DNA from: an uncultured Sphingomonadales bacterium
Lineage (GTDB): Bacteria > Pseudomonadota > Alphaproteobacteria > Sphingomonadales > Sphingomonadaceae
Assembly: GCA_903839675.1 (NCBI GenBank)
Contig: CAIMDB010000007.1
Location: 1-64,000, forward strand
Direction of reading: 5' to 3'
Length of the DNA stretch: 64,000 bases
Each line of letters starts with the position of its first letter. Position 1 is the stretch's first letter. This document shows, piece after piece, positions 41,099 through 51,961 of this stretch. A program made the translations under genes and the position numbers. A model generated the notes under the pieces. That model worked only from the letters and a program-made list of their open reading frames with translations, made no database searches and was not told where the DNA came from.

Positions 41099-41872
41099 CT
41101 AGCTGAGCGCTTTGTAAAGGCTGAACAGGCTCGTCGCGGTCAGGATCGTTCCAACCATATACATCAGCCGCTTGGCCGGAATGCGCTTGGCAAGAACGGC
41201 GCCCAGTGGCGCTGCGAGCAGACCGCCAATGGTGAGGCCGACAGCGGCGACCGTGAAGGCTTCCAATCCGATGGTCGCGATGAACGTCAGTGAGATCACC
41301 GTCGTCAGGAAGAATTCGGCGGTGTTCACGGTGCCGATGGTCTGGCGGGGTTCGGTGCCCTGAACGAGCAGGTTGGATGTCACAACCGGACCCCAACCGC
41401 CGCCGCCTGCAGCATCAAGGAATCCGCCGATAAGGCCCAGCGGCTCAACGACTTTCGCGGCTTTATGAACGTGGTTATGGCTCATCTGCCAGGCGCGCCA
41501 CAGCAGATAAACGCCGATGCAGGCGAGATAGGCCATGACGAACGGGCGCGCGGCTTTTGCGTCGATGTTCGACAGTATGTAAGCCCCTGTGATCCCGCCG
41601 ATCATGCCCGGAATGACAAGGCGCGCGAAGAGGGTCCAGTTCACATTCTTGTGAAGTGTGTGGCTGATCGCCGACGCTGCCGTCGTGAACGTTTCGACGA
41701 GGTGAACGCTGGCAGACGCGCGCGCGGGTGGAACACCCATGACGCTGACCAACAGGGTGTTGGTGATGACACCAAATGCCATGCCGAGCGCGCCATCAAT
41801 CAGCTGCGCAAAAAAGCCGACTGCGATGAAAGGGAGGATCGCCTGAATATGTTCCATGCTGAGCTCGGGCAT
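41099..41872 (-). CDS. TauE/SafE family sulfite or organosulfur exporter
   Basis: A 257-aa membrane protein with about eight helices. Family features are FFAQLIDGALGMAFGVITNTLL, LGLIGGFLDAAGGGGWGPVVTSNLL and the final VGTILTATSLFSLYKAL. TauE/SafE carriers export sulfite or sulfoacetate. It lies downstream of a TonB-dependent receptor and a YezD-like gene on the same strand, so I infer a sulfur-acquisition unit in which it removes excess sulfite. A structured leader (41879-41934) lies immediately upstream. Confidence 0.88.
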   Translation of the reverse strand: MPELSMEHIQAILPFIAVGFFAQLIDGALGMAFGVITNTLLVSVMGVPPARASASVHLVETFTTAASAISHTLHKNVNWTLFARLVIPGMIGGITGAYILSNIDAKAARPFVMAYLACIGVYLLWRAWQMSHNHVHKAAKVVEPLGLIGGFLDAAGGGGWGPVVTSNLLVQGTEPRQTIGTVNTAEFFLTTVISLTFIATIGLEAFTVAAVGLTIGGLLAAPLGAVLAKRIPAKRLMYMVGTILTATSLFSLYKALS

Positions 41873-41878
41873 TCCTTT

Positions 41879-41934
41879 GACCCCCCCTTTGGGTCCTCAA
41901 AACAAATAAGCGCCGTTTGTTTCTAACGAACGGC
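41879..41934 (-). promoter_or_regulatory. Structured 5' leader of the TauE gene (two hairpins)
   Basis: On the minus strand a 10-bp stem with one mismatch (complement of 41912-41921 and 41925-41934) is followed by a second hairpin, GACCCAAAGGGGGGGTC (41879-41895). The second hairpin ends 6 nt before the start codon and contains or masks the G-rich ribosome site. This resembles an on/off translational switch. I cannot match it to a known riboswitch by eye. Confidence 0.45.
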
Positions 41935-42066
41935 ACGACCCCGCGGTTCCACGGCGTCATCGCGTGATTAATCTTGGCGCCCATGCCCATCCGGGGTGGC
42001 TGTCCGCAAATGAGATAAACTATGCAGCGCTAAAGCCAACCCGAATGGGCTTGAGAAACGTGCGCC

Positions 42067-44490
<2,424 letters not shown>

Positions 44491-44578
44491 GGATGCTGGC
44501 CCTATTTCTATATTTCTATGAAAAAGGGGGGCCTCCGGTGGTCCGGTCAGCACCCTAAAGTCTGGGAGTGATAATGTC

Positions 44579-44598
44579 GCAGCTCAGGTTAGAGCTGC
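44579..44598 (-). repeat. Hairpin between the YezD-like gene and the receptor gene
   Basis: GCAGCTC (44579-44585) and GAGCTGC (44592-44598) pair perfectly around AGGTTA, 7 nt past the YezD-like stop. No T-run follows in the direction of transcription. It may stabilise the short upstream message or partly terminate it. The remaining leader (44491-44578) contains CCGG-ACCA-CCGG near 44535 and no gene. Confidence 0.5.
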
Positions 44599-44605
44599 TC
44601 TGCCT

Positions 44606-44779
44606 TCATGTTTGGAATCGCTTGCGTTCTGTTACGTCGACTTGAACGAGCTTTCCCTCATGAACCGTGAGATTGATGGCACCGAAACGCAACTTACCCA
44701 GCGCTTCAACGATGAACGCTATTGCGTCGTCGCGGATTGTATCTGTGCGTTTTGTTCCTGCAGGATCGATGTTGGTCAC
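44606..44779 (-). CDS. YezD-like small protein (DUF2292), 57 aa
   Basis: A GTG start at 44777-44779 has AAAGGA about 9 nt upstream and opens a 57-codon frame ending with TGA at 44606. The core AFIVEALGKLRFGAINLTVH followed by EGKLVQVDVTERKR is the YezD/DUF2292 signature (LxxLRFGxVxLTVHxGKxVQI). These tiny proteins often accompany sulfate and organosulfur uptake genes. It precedes the TonB-dependent receptor and TauE genes on the same strand, likely as the first gene of that unit. Function is unproven. The plus-strand frame over this region is only its shadow. Confidence 0.8.
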   Translation of the reverse strand: MTNIDPAGTKRTDTIRDDAIAFIVEALGKLRFGAINLTVHEGKLVQVDVTERKRFQT

Positions 44780-44808
44780 CTTGCGTCATCCTTTGCCAAT
44801 CAATGGAT

Positions 44809-44855
44809 TTCATACTCCATCAAAATAGTAGTATATGAACAGATAGATTTTCTAT
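44809..44855 (-). promoter_or_regulatory. AT-rich promoter/operator region of the YezD-receptor unit
   Basis: TTCATACT (44809-44816) and AGTATATGAA (44830-44839) are inverted copies with a 2-bp insertion, and ATAGA-TTT-TCTAT (44843-44855) is a second perfect small palindrome. This AT-rich stretch starts 30 nt upstream of the YezD-like start codon. It most likely holds the operator of a sulfur-responsive regulator. The same gap also carries the promoter of the divergent atp operon, probably nearer 44880-44960. Confidence 0.45.
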
Positions 44856-45000
44856 GGTGGCTGTTAGCCAAGCCATTCCGACTAAATGGTGTCGGACAGC
44901 GGTTGACTTGATCAACACCGCTTCCTAAGGGGAGCGCGCCTTGGCGGGGTTGCCCGTGGTCATGGTGGTTTTCCCTTCCCTAAAGAAAGGAGGACTCGGC

Positions 45001-45321
45001 ATGAACTCAGAAGATCCCGCGCAGGACGGTCAAAGCTCGTCAGACCCTCGGCTCGATTCGTTAGACATGCAGCTGAAAAAGGTAAGACAGGCGGAGAAAA
45101 TCCGTTCGGGAAACAAGGACCAGGAGCCCGCCAAAGGAATGCGGCAGGGCAACCGGGTTCTGACCGAATTGATTGCCGGACCTGCGGGTGGCGCTTTGTT
45201 GGGTTGGTTTTTGGACCGCCTGCTGGGCACATCCCCTGCGATCCTGCTTGTCGCCATGTTCCTTGGGATCGTGGTGGCCTTCAGGAATATCATAAGGATT
45301 TCAAACGAGCGTCCAGAATAG
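45001..45321 (+). CDS. atpI: AtpI/AtpZ-type ATP synthase accessory protein
   Basis: A 106-aa protein. A hydrophilic Gln/Lys-rich N-terminus is followed by two membrane helices (ELIAGPAGGALLGWFLDRLLG and PAILLVAMFLGIVVAFRNI), the AtpI/AtpZ layout. It helps assemble the c-ring. ATG 45001 has AAAGGAGG upstream. First gene of the F0 operon. Confidence 0.92.
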   Translation: MNSEDPAQDGQSSSDPRLDSLDMQLKKVRQAEKIRSGNKDQEPAKGMRQGNRVLTELIAGPAGGALLGWFLDRLLGTSPAILLVAMFLGIVVAFRNIIRISNERPE

Positions 45322-45359
45322 TCTGGGCGCTTTGTGTGCATAAACGGGGTTGGAATTAC

Positions 45360-46145
45360 GTGGCTTCCGAAGGCGGCAAGATCGATCCGATGCACCAGTT
45401 CATGATTGAGCCGATTGTTCCGCTCAATCTCGCTGGTTATGACATCTCGTTCACCAATTCCTCGCTGTTCATGATCTTGGTCATGGCGACAATCTGGGTG
45501 TTCATGCTGGGTGGCATGAAGCGTCAAATGGTGCCCGGCCGCTGGCAGGCAGCAGTCGAGGGCGTGAATGGCTTCGTCAACGATATGGTCTCCACCAGCG
45601 TTGGGCCGGAAGGCAAGAAGTACGTTCCGCTCGTCTTCTCGCTGTTCATGTTCATCCTGGTCGCGAACTTCATGGGCATGATGCCTTTCGGTATCGTCCC
45701 GGGCGGCCACGCCTTCACAGTCACCAGCCATTTGACGGTCACCGCGGTTCTCGCGATCCTCAGCTTCGGCACGGTGCTGGTTGTCGGTTTCTGGAAGCAT
45801 AAGCTGCACTTTTTCAGCCTGTTCGTGCCGCACGGCACGCCTTGGTGGCTGATGTGGCTCATCCCGTTCATCGAGCTGTTCTCGTTCCTCATCCGCCCGT
45901 TCAGCCTTGCGCTGCGACTGTTCGTCGCCATGACCGCAGGCCATGTGCTGATGAAGGTGCTGGCTGGCTTTGTGATCAACGGTCTGAACGCAGATGCGGC
46001 ATGGGTCGCCCCGGTCGTCAGCCTTCCTGCCTTTATCCTGATGATCGGCATCACCATGCTGGAACTGCTGGTGTGCGCCATTCAGGCCTATGTCTTTGCG
46101 CTTCTCACGTCGCTGTACATCAACGACGCGGTGAATTTGCACTGA
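45360..46145 (+). CDS. atpB: ATP synthase F0 subunit a
   Basis: The proton-channel subunit of F0. The GTG at 45360 gives MASEGGKIDPMHQFMIEPIVPL, the N-terminus shared by alphaproteobacterial AtpB; there is no better start. The 261-aa product has the functional Arg in RPFSLALRLFVAMTAGHVLMK and the C-terminal helix LELLVCAIQAYVFALLTSLYINDA. It lies between atpI and atpE. Confidence 0.96.
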   Translation: MASEGGKIDPMHQFMIEPIVPLNLAGYDISFTNSSLFMILVMATIWVFMLGGMKRQMVPGRWQAAVEGVNGFVNDMVSTSVGPEGKKYVPLVFSLFMFILVANFMGMMPFGIVPGGHAFTVTSHLTVTAVLAILSFGTVLVVGFWKHKLHFFSLFVPHGTPWWLMWLIPFIELFSFLIRPFSLALRLFVAMTAGHVLMKVLAGFVINGLNADAAWVAPVVSLPAFILMIGITMLELLVCAIQAYVFALLTSLYINDAVNLH

Positions 46146-46211
46146 GTTTTTCGACAACCACCTGGTCAAAATTTCGACTGACCAAATCTATTTTTTAAAG
46201 GGAGTTTTATC

Positions 46212-46439
46212 ATGGACGCAGAAGCAGCAAAGTTGATCGGTGCCGGTCTCGCAGCCATCGGTGCAGGCCTCGCAGCCGGCGGCGTGGGTAACGTCTTCGG
46301 TTCGTTCCTTCAGGGCGCACTTCGCAACCCGGCAGCCGCTGATGGCCAGCAGGGCCGTCTGTTCATCGGCTTCGCCGCAGCCGAACTTCTCGGCCTGCTG
46401 GCGTTCGTCGTCGCGATGATCCTGATCTTCGTCGCGTAA
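46212..46439 (+). CDS. atpE: ATP synthase F0 subunit c
   Basis: A 75-aa hairpin of two helices that forms the rotor ring. It has the Gly-rich first helix (IGAGLAAIGAGLAAGGVGNVFG), the polar loop RNP, and the proton-carrying Glu58 in FAAAELLGLLAF. The ribosome site AAAGGGAG is well placed. Confidence 0.98.
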   Translation: MDAEAAKLIGAGLAAIGAGLAAGGVGNVFGSFLQGALRNPAAADGQQGRLFIGFAAAELLGLLAFVVAMILIFVA

Positions 46440-46470
46440 CGAACACACGAATTAAGGACGGCTCTCCGCC

Positions 46471-46965
46471 ATGCCCCAGATTTCCCAGATCCTTGCGACC
46501 TATGCGTCCCAATTCTTCTGGCTGCTGATTGTCTTTGCGCTGATCTATTTTCTGATCGGCAAGGGCATCCTGCCAAAGGTTGACGCTGCGGTTGATGCCC
46601 GTGATGCAAAAATCGCGAGCGACCTTGCTGCCGCCGAAAAGGTGCGTGGTGAGGCTGAAGGTCTGGAAGGGGCATGGCAGGCCGAACTGACGCAGACCCG
46701 CAATGCGGCTCAGGCAGAGGCCCAGAAGGCCAAAGCCAAGGCGCAGAAGGACGCAGAAGTGCGTCTGGCTAAGGCAGATGCGGAAATCGCAGCCAAGACC
46801 AGCGAAGCCGAAGCGGCCATTGCCAAGGCCCGTGCCTCGGCTCTGTCGGGTCTGGAAGCTGTCGCTGCAGATGCAGCACAGGATATTGTGGCCAAGGTCT
46901 CCGGAATTAAGGTGACCCCGGCACAGGCTACTCAGGCAGTGAAGGCCGCTTTGATCAATGGCTGA
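46471..46965 (+). CDS. atpG: ATP synthase F0 subunit b'
   Basis: A 164-aa stator subunit with one N-terminal helix (SQFFWLLIVFALIYFLIGKGILPKV) and a long Ala/Lys/Glu coiled coil. Being first of two b-type genes, and with the HxxFWLLIxFxxIYF pattern, it is the b' form found in photosynthetic and alpha-proteobacteria. Overlaps the b gene by 8 bp. Confidence 0.93.
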   Translation: MPQISQILATYASQFFWLLIVFALIYFLIGKGILPKVDAAVDARDAKIASDLAAAEKVRGEAEGLEGAWQAELTQTRNAAQAEAQKAKAKAQKDAEVRLAKADAEIAAKTSEAEAAIAKARASALSGLEAVAADAAQDIVAKVSGIKVTPAQATQAVKAALING

Positions 46966-47566
46966 GACATCCCATCCCACCGTCGTTGCGGCTGAAAAGA
47001 CCGTGATTGAAGGCACCACCCTCGACGGTGCGCCGGTTCATGCTGGAACAGAAGCCCATGGTGGCGCTGTAGAACATGCAGCGCCGGCGGCACTCGGCAT
47101 GGATGCGACCATGTGGGTTGCTCTGGCCATGATCGTCGTCATTGGCATCGCCCTTTGGCAGCGTGTGCCCGCGATGATCGCAGGCGCGCTCGACAAGAAG
47201 ATTGCCGGCATCAAGGAACAACTGGATGCCGCCTCTGATCTGCGCAAGCAGGCCGAAGCGATCAAGGCGGACTATGAGGCCAAGTCCAAGGAAGCCGCCA
47301 AGGACGCTGAAGCCATGAAGGCGGCAGCAGCTGAGGAAGCCAAGCTGATCGTGTCCAAGGCGAAGGAAGATGCGACAGCGCTTATCGCGCGCCGCACCAA
47401 GACTGCCGAAGAAAAGATTGCAGCTGCTGAACGCGCCGCGATTGCGGATGTCCGCGCACAGGCAGCGGCGGCTGCAACGGCGGCGGCGGCCGCTCTCATC
47501 GCCAAGGGCCATGACGGCAAGGCGGACAAGTCGCTCGTCGACCAGACGATCTCGACGCTGAACTGA
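46958..47566 (+). CDS. atpF: ATP synthase F0 subunit b
   Basis: A 202-aa stator subunit. It has an unusually long hydrophilic N-terminus (about 45 residues, Ala/His/Glu-rich), a single helix (MWVALAMIVVIGIALWQRVP), and then a coiled coil (DKKIAGIKEQLDAASDLRKQAEAI...) that reaches to F1. With b' it forms a heterodimeric stalk. The F1 genes (atpHAGDC) are not in this window, as expected for the split operons of Alphaproteobacteria. Confidence 0.94.
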   Translation: MAETSHPTVVAAEKTVIEGTTLDGAPVHAGTEAHGGAVEHAAPAALGMDATMWVALAMIVVIGIALWQRVPAMIAGALDKKIAGIKEQLDAASDLRKQAEAIKADYEAKSKEAAKDAEAMKAAAAEEAKLIVSKAKEDATALIARRTKTAEEKIAAAERAAIADVRAQAAAAATAAAAALIAKGHDGKADKSLVDQTISTLN

Positions 47567-47572
47567 TCTGGC

Positions 47573-48106
47573 ATGGCCGGACTAGTCCTCCGGCCTGCCA
47601 CTCCTGCAGATTGTGATGCTATCCGTGCGTTGATGACGCGCGCGATTGAGGAATTGCAGCAGGGCTATCTCACTCCGGAGCAGGTTGCCGCGTCCCATGC
47701 CGGCATGGGTCTCGACACGCAGCTGATCGAGGATGGGACTTACTTTACCGTTTGGGATGAAGACCAACTCGCCGGGTGTGGCGGCTGGTCGTTCCGGTCT
47801 ACCTTATACGGCGGCAATCACAGCGCGGGCCGGAGTGCGCGCCTGCTGGACCCCGGCACGGAACGCGCCCGCATAAGGGCGATGTATACTCACCCTGATC
47901 ATGTGAAGCGCGGCATCGGGCGGATGGTCCTCGATGCCGGTGAAGACGCCGCGCGCGCCGCCGGTTTCAAGGCCCTCGAAATGGCCGCGACAATGGCAGG
48001 CAAACCCTTCTACCTGCGCTGTGGCTATGTGGTGGAATCGGAATGGTTTGACACCAACGGCGCGGTGCCTGTGCCGCTGGCGACAATGGTGAAGGCGCTC
48101 ATTTAG
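47573..48106 (+). CDS. GNAT family N-acetyltransferase
   Basis: A 177-aa acetyl-CoA-dependent acetyltransferase. The GNAT core appears as ARIRAMYTHPDHVKRGIGRMVLDAGEDAARAAGF, with the acetyl-CoA loop RGIGR. It starts 6 nt after the atpF stop, so it may be cotranscribed with the F0 operon, though a functional tie is unlikely. Substrate unknown. Confidence 0.9.
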   Translation: MAGLVLRPATPADCDAIRALMTRAIEELQQGYLTPEQVAASHAGMGLDTQLIEDGTYFTVWDEDQLAGCGGWSFRSTLYGGNHSAGRSARLLDPGTERARIRAMYTHPDHVKRGIGRMVLDAGEDAARAAGFKALEMAATMAGKPFYLRCGYVVESEWFDTNGAVPVPLATMVKALI

Positions 48107-48112
48107 CCCCTT

Positions 48113-48835
48113 TTAGAATCGCAGCATGATCTTGCGTGCAAGGGCGGGTGACATGCTGTGCACAAGCTGCAGTAGTTTGACCAAACCGACATTGGCTTCG
48201 TCCGCATTGCGCTCCATCGCCACAACGATCTGACGGGCGCATTCGGCTGGCGCCATTTTCTTGTTGCCGCGCCCGGCGGTCAGCTTTGTTTCCACAACCG
48301 GGGGCAGCGCCTCCAGCACATGGACCTTCGTTCCCGCCAATTGCACTCGCAGCGCTTGCGAATAGCTGCGCAAGGCGGCTTTGGTGGCGCAATAGACCGG
48401 CCCGCCCGCGCGTGGCGCGATGGCAAGACCCGATGTCACATTGACGATCATCGCCTCTGGCCGCGCGCGAAGCGACGGGAGTAAACGCGCAATCAGGTGG
48501 ATGGGGGCGTTGAGGTTAAGGAAAATGCAGCTGTCATTGTCTGCCAGATCAGGAGCTTTCTCGCGGAAATCATGGTCGCTGCCAGCCCCTGCATTGTTGA
48601 TGAGGATGTCGGGTGCGCGACTGCCAATCCCGTCGATCACGGCGTCCACGCCTTTGGGCAGAGAGAGGTCTGCTGCGATCACCTCAAAACCATCGGCTTG
48701 CATTGCCGCGATGCGGTCCGCATTGCGACCCGTCACGATGACGGTCGCCCCCTTGGCGCGCAGCTGGTGCGCGAGTTCCTTCCCAATTCCGTCTGTTCCG
48801 CCCGTCAACAATATGGTCTTGCCAGCCAGTTGCAT
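48113..48835 (-). CDS. Short-chain dehydrogenase (DltE-like)
   Basis: A 240-aa SDR with TGGTDGIGKELAHQLRAKGATVIVTGR, NNAG and the catalytic Ser-Tyr-Lys (NVTSG..., PVYCATKAAL). It has the arrangement of uncharacterised DltE-type oxidoreductases. It is convergent with the GNAT gene and divergent from uvrC. Substrate not deducible. Confidence 0.87.
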   Translation of the reverse strand: MQLAGKTILLTGGTDGIGKELAHQLRAKGATVIVTGRNADRIAAMQADGFEVIAADLSLPKGVDAVIDGIGSRAPDILINNAGAGSDHDFREKAPDLADNDSCIFLNLNAPIHLIARLLPSLRARPEAMIVNVTSGLAIAPRAGGPVYCATKAALRSYSQALRVQLAGTKVHVLEALPPVVETKLTAGRGNKKMAPAECARQIVVAMERNADEANVGLVKLLQLVHSMSPALARKIMLRF

Positions 48836-48891
48836 CTATTGTCCCCCCAATTGCTTCTTATTCCAACACAAGTTGATCTTAGTCGCCTGAT

Positions 48892-50823
48892 ATGTCCACG
48901 CCCAATTCTCCGGATCGCTTCAATGAGGAGCGCGCAGCCTATACAGTGCGCGGGGCCGCCAATCAGCCTGATCTAGAGGCGGGCGTTGCGGCTATCCGCA
49001 ATGTGCTCAAGACGCTGCCGTCCAAGCCGGGCGTCTATCGCATGTATGATGCGCGCGGCGATGTGCTCTATGTCGGCAAGGCAAAGGCGCTCAAGAACCG
49101 GGTGACGAACTACACGCAGGTGGAGCGGCTGCCTAACCGCCTGCGCCGCATGGTCGCGCAGACGCGCAGCATGACCATCGTCACGACCAATAGCGAGGCA
49201 GAGGCTCTGCTGCTCGAGGCGCAACTTATCAAGCGCTACAGGCCAGCGTACAACGTGCTGCTGCGTGACGACAAAAGCTTCCCGTTCATTCTCCTGCGGT
49301 CTGATCACGCTTATCCGCGCATCCAGAAGCATCGCGGCGCGCGTCGGGCCAAGGGGAATTACTATGGTCCCTTTGCCAGTGCCGGTTCGGTCAACACCAC
49401 GCTCAACGCGCTGCAAAAGCTGTTCCTGCTGCGGTCCTGCACGGACAGCTTCTTCAACAATCGGGACCGGCCTTGTCTGCTCTATCAAATCAAGCGTTGT
49501 TCAGCGCCCTGTGTCGGGCGGGTTGATGAGAAGCGCTACGATGATCTGGTCTCTGATGCGAAGGCGTTTCTGGGCGGGAAGTCCACTGAGGTGCAGGTCA
49601 AGCTGGCGAAAGAGATGGAGGGTGCGGCCGAAGCTCTGGACTTCGAACAGGCGGCTGTCCTTCGAGACCGGTTAAAGGCGCTGACCTTCATTCAGGGTAG
49701 CCAAGCGATCAATGCCGAGGGGTTGGGCGATGCTGACATCTTCGCGCTGGCGTCGAAGTCCGGCCAGGTGGGCATTCAGGCGTTCTTCATTCGTGGCGGT
49801 CAGAATTGGGGGCACCGCGCCTTCTTCCCCACACACACCAGCGAACTGGAAGAAGCAGAAGTCTTCTCCAGCTTCCTCGCTCAGTTCTATGAGGATGTGC
49901 CTCCGGCGCGAACGGTCCTGCTCGACCGCGTTTTGCCGGATAGCGAACTTCTGGCCGAGGCTTTTTCCGAGAAGGCGGGCCGCAAGGTGGAATTGCAGAT
50001 GCCGCAGCGTGGAGATCGCAAGCGGCTTGTCGATCAGGCGACGCGCAATGCGGTCGAGGCACTGGACAGGCGCCTTGCCGAGAGCACCACCCAAGGCAAG
50101 CTGCTGCGCGAAGTCGCCGATCTGTTCGACTTGGCTGAGCCGCCGCAGCGCATTGAAATCTACGATAACAGCCACATTCAGGGCACCAATGCTCTGGGCG
50201 CGATGGTTGTGGCGGGGCCGGAAGGATTCCAGAAGGGGCAATTCCGCAAGTTCAACATCAAGCGCGCTGAAACCGCGCCCGGCGATGATTTCGCCATGAT
50301 GCGAGAAGTGATGGAGCGGCGCTTCGGTCGTGCGCTGGAAGAGGACCCGGATCGTGATAAGGGTCTGTGGCCCGATCTTGTCCTGATTGACGGCGGCAAG
50401 GGGCAGGTGAGCGCGGTCAAGGCTGTTCTGGACGAACTGGGCATTGAAGACCTGACCTATGTCGGTGTCTCTAAGGGGCCGGACCGGCATGCGGGCCGCG
50501 AAATCTTCCATTTCCCCGATGGGCGGGAGATGACCTTGCCGATCAACGCGCCGGTGCTGTTCTATCTACAGCGGCTGCGCGATGAGGCGCATCGCTTCGC
50601 TATCGGCGCACACCGGGCCAAGCGGGCCAAGGCGATCACCTCCAGCCCGCTGGACGAGGTCCCAGGCATCGGCCCTTCGCGCAAAAAGGCATTGCTGATG
50701 CACTTTGGCACGGCCCGGGCCGTCCGCGCGGCGAGCTTGGAGGATCTGCAACGCGCGCCGGGTGTGTCGGCGACGGTTGCCCAAGCGGTGCATGATTTTT
50801 ATCACGGCACTGCGAGTGAATAA
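48892..50823 (+). CDS. uvrC: Excinuclease ABC subunit C
   Basis: The dual-incision nuclease of nucleotide-excision repair. The 643-aa product has a GIY-YIG domain (LPSKPGVYRMYDARGDVLYVGKAKALKNRV, about 45-75), a Cys cluster (CLLYQIKRCSAPCVG), the UVR motif (EGAAEALDFEQAAVLRDRLKAL), an RNase H-like nuclease domain (EIYDNSHIQGTNALGAMVV, DLVLIDGGKGQV) and C-terminal helix-hairpin-helix motifs (VPGIGPSRKKALL). ATG 48892 includes an N-terminal extension of about 30 residues that precedes the conserved part. Confidence 0.97.
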   Translation: MSTPNSPDRFNEERAAYTVRGAANQPDLEAGVAAIRNVLKTLPSKPGVYRMYDARGDVLYVGKAKALKNRVTNYTQVERLPNRLRRMVAQTRSMTIVTTNSEAEALLLEAQLIKRYRPAYNVLLRDDKSFPFILLRSDHAYPRIQKHRGARRAKGNYYGPFASAGSVNTTLNALQKLFLLRSCTDSFFNNRDRPCLLYQIKRCSAPCVGRVDEKRYDDLVSDAKAFLGGKSTEVQVKLAKEMEGAAEALDFEQAAVLRDRLKALTFIQGSQAINAEGLGDADIFALASKSGQVGIQAFFIRGGQNWGHRAFFPTHTSELEEAEVFSSFLAQFYEDVPPARTVLLDRVLPDSELLAEAFSEKAGRKVELQMPQRGDRKRLVDQATRNAVEALDRRLAESTTQGKLLREVADLFDLAEPPQRIEIYDNSHIQGTNALGAMVVAGPEGFQKGQFRKFNIKRAETAPGDDFAMMREVMERRFGRALEEDPDRDKGLWPDLVLIDGGKGQVSAVKAVLDELGIEDLTYVGVSKGPDRHAGREIFHFPDGREMTLPINAPVLFYLQRLRDEAHRFAIGAHRAKRAKAITSSPLDEVPGIGPSRKKALLMHFGTARAVRAASLEDLQRAPGVSATVAQAVHDFYHGTASE

Positions 50824-50904
50824 TGCATCAACAATAACGACCTTGCGGCGCAGCGCTCCCCTGCTTAGTGATATAGGCGGCTACCACAGTCAGCGCGGGT
50901 GAAT

Positions 50905-51960
50905 ATGGACCAGTTTCAACAACGGGTATTTCTAGGCTTTGTGGCGGTTGCGACCGTCGCAATGGCTTGGATTGCCTCGCCTTTTTATGGCGCCATCCTT
51001 TGGGCGCTGACAGCGGCGATTGTTTTTGCCCCGGCCAATGCGGCGCTTGCCAAGGCCTTGAATGGCCACCGCAACACAGCCGCTGGGCTGACGCTGGTTG
51101 GCATCATCGCCATTGTTATCGTGCCCTCGGTGGTCATCGGTTCTCTGCTGGTTGAAGAAGCCATTGGAACCTATCAGGCCCTGCAGACGCAACCGCTGGA
51201 TATCGGCGTGATACTCGAAGCGCTGCGCCGCGTCGTGCCGGAGCCAGCACTCGCGGCATTCGACAAATATGCGCTGGCCGACATCGATAAGCTGGAAGAG
51301 CGTATCTCCGCCTTCCTGACAAGCGGCCTGCGTGTGGTCGCTGAGCAGGCTGTGAACATCGGGCAGAGCGCTTTCAGTTTTGTCGTTGGGCTGAGCATCA
51401 TGCTTTACCTGACCTACTTCTTGTTGCGTGATGGGCGGACCATTGCGCACACTGTCAGCAGCCGCATTCCCATGGCGCCGGCGAAGCGTCGGGCTTTGTT
51501 TGAAAAGTTCATCACGGTCATCCGCGCGACCATCAAGGGCAGCATTGTTGTTGCGATTGTGCAGGGGTTGGTCGGCGGCCTGACCTTCTATTTCCTTGAT
51601 ATCCGCGCCCCGCTTCTCTGGGGTGTGGTGATGGGCATGCTTTCGCTCGTCCCCGCCATTGGCACCGGTCTCGTCTGGGTTCCGGTCGCCATTTACCTGC
51701 TGGCCACGGGCGATGTGACCCGCGGGGTTGTGCTTCTTCTGGTTGGCTTCTTCATCATCTCCATGATCGACAACATCCTCCGGCCGATCCTTGTCGGCAA
51801 GGATACGCGGATGCCCGACTATGTCGTGCTGATCTCCACCTTGGGCGGCATCGGAGTGATGGGCATCAACGGCTTCATCACAGGGCCCGTCATCGCCGCT
51901 ATGTTTATGGCTGCGTGGGAAATTTTTTCGGAAGATCAGTATTTGGCGAAAGCCACCTGA
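50905..51960 (+). CDS. AI-2E family transporter (PerM-like permease)
   Basis: A 351-aa membrane protein with about eight helices and the family pattern FVVGLSIMLYLTYFLLRDG, IKGSIVVAIVQGLVGGLTFYFLDI and ISMIDNILRPILVGK. Some relatives export AI-2 or act as ion antiporters, so the substrate is unclear. The start could be ATG 50905 or GTG 50899 (MNMDQFQQRV). Its stop is 1 bp from the convergent next gene. Confidence 0.88.
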   Translation: MDQFQQRVFLGFVAVATVAMAWIASPFYGAILWALTAAIVFAPANAALAKALNGHRNTAAGLTLVGIIAIVIVPSVVIGSLLVEEAIGTYQALQTQPLDIGVILEALRRVVPEPALAAFDKYALADIDKLEERISAFLTSGLRVVAEQAVNIGQSAFSFVVGLSIMLYLTYFLLRDGRTIAHTVSSRIPMAPAKRRALFEKFITVIRATIKGSIVVAIVQGLVGGLTFYFLDIRAPLLWGVVMGMLSLVPAIGTGLVWVPVAIYLLATGDVTRGVVLLLVGFFIISMIDNILRPILVGKDTRMPDYVVLISTLGGIGVMGINGFITGPVIAAMFMAAWEIFSEDQYLAKAT

Positions 51961-51961
51961 T

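Noticed and set aside
44612-44911. 99-aa plus-strand frame (MESLAFCYVDLNELS...)
   Set aside because: It is the antisense of the YezD-like gene at 44606-44779, which has a ribosome site and a recognisable family pattern; the plus frame has neither.
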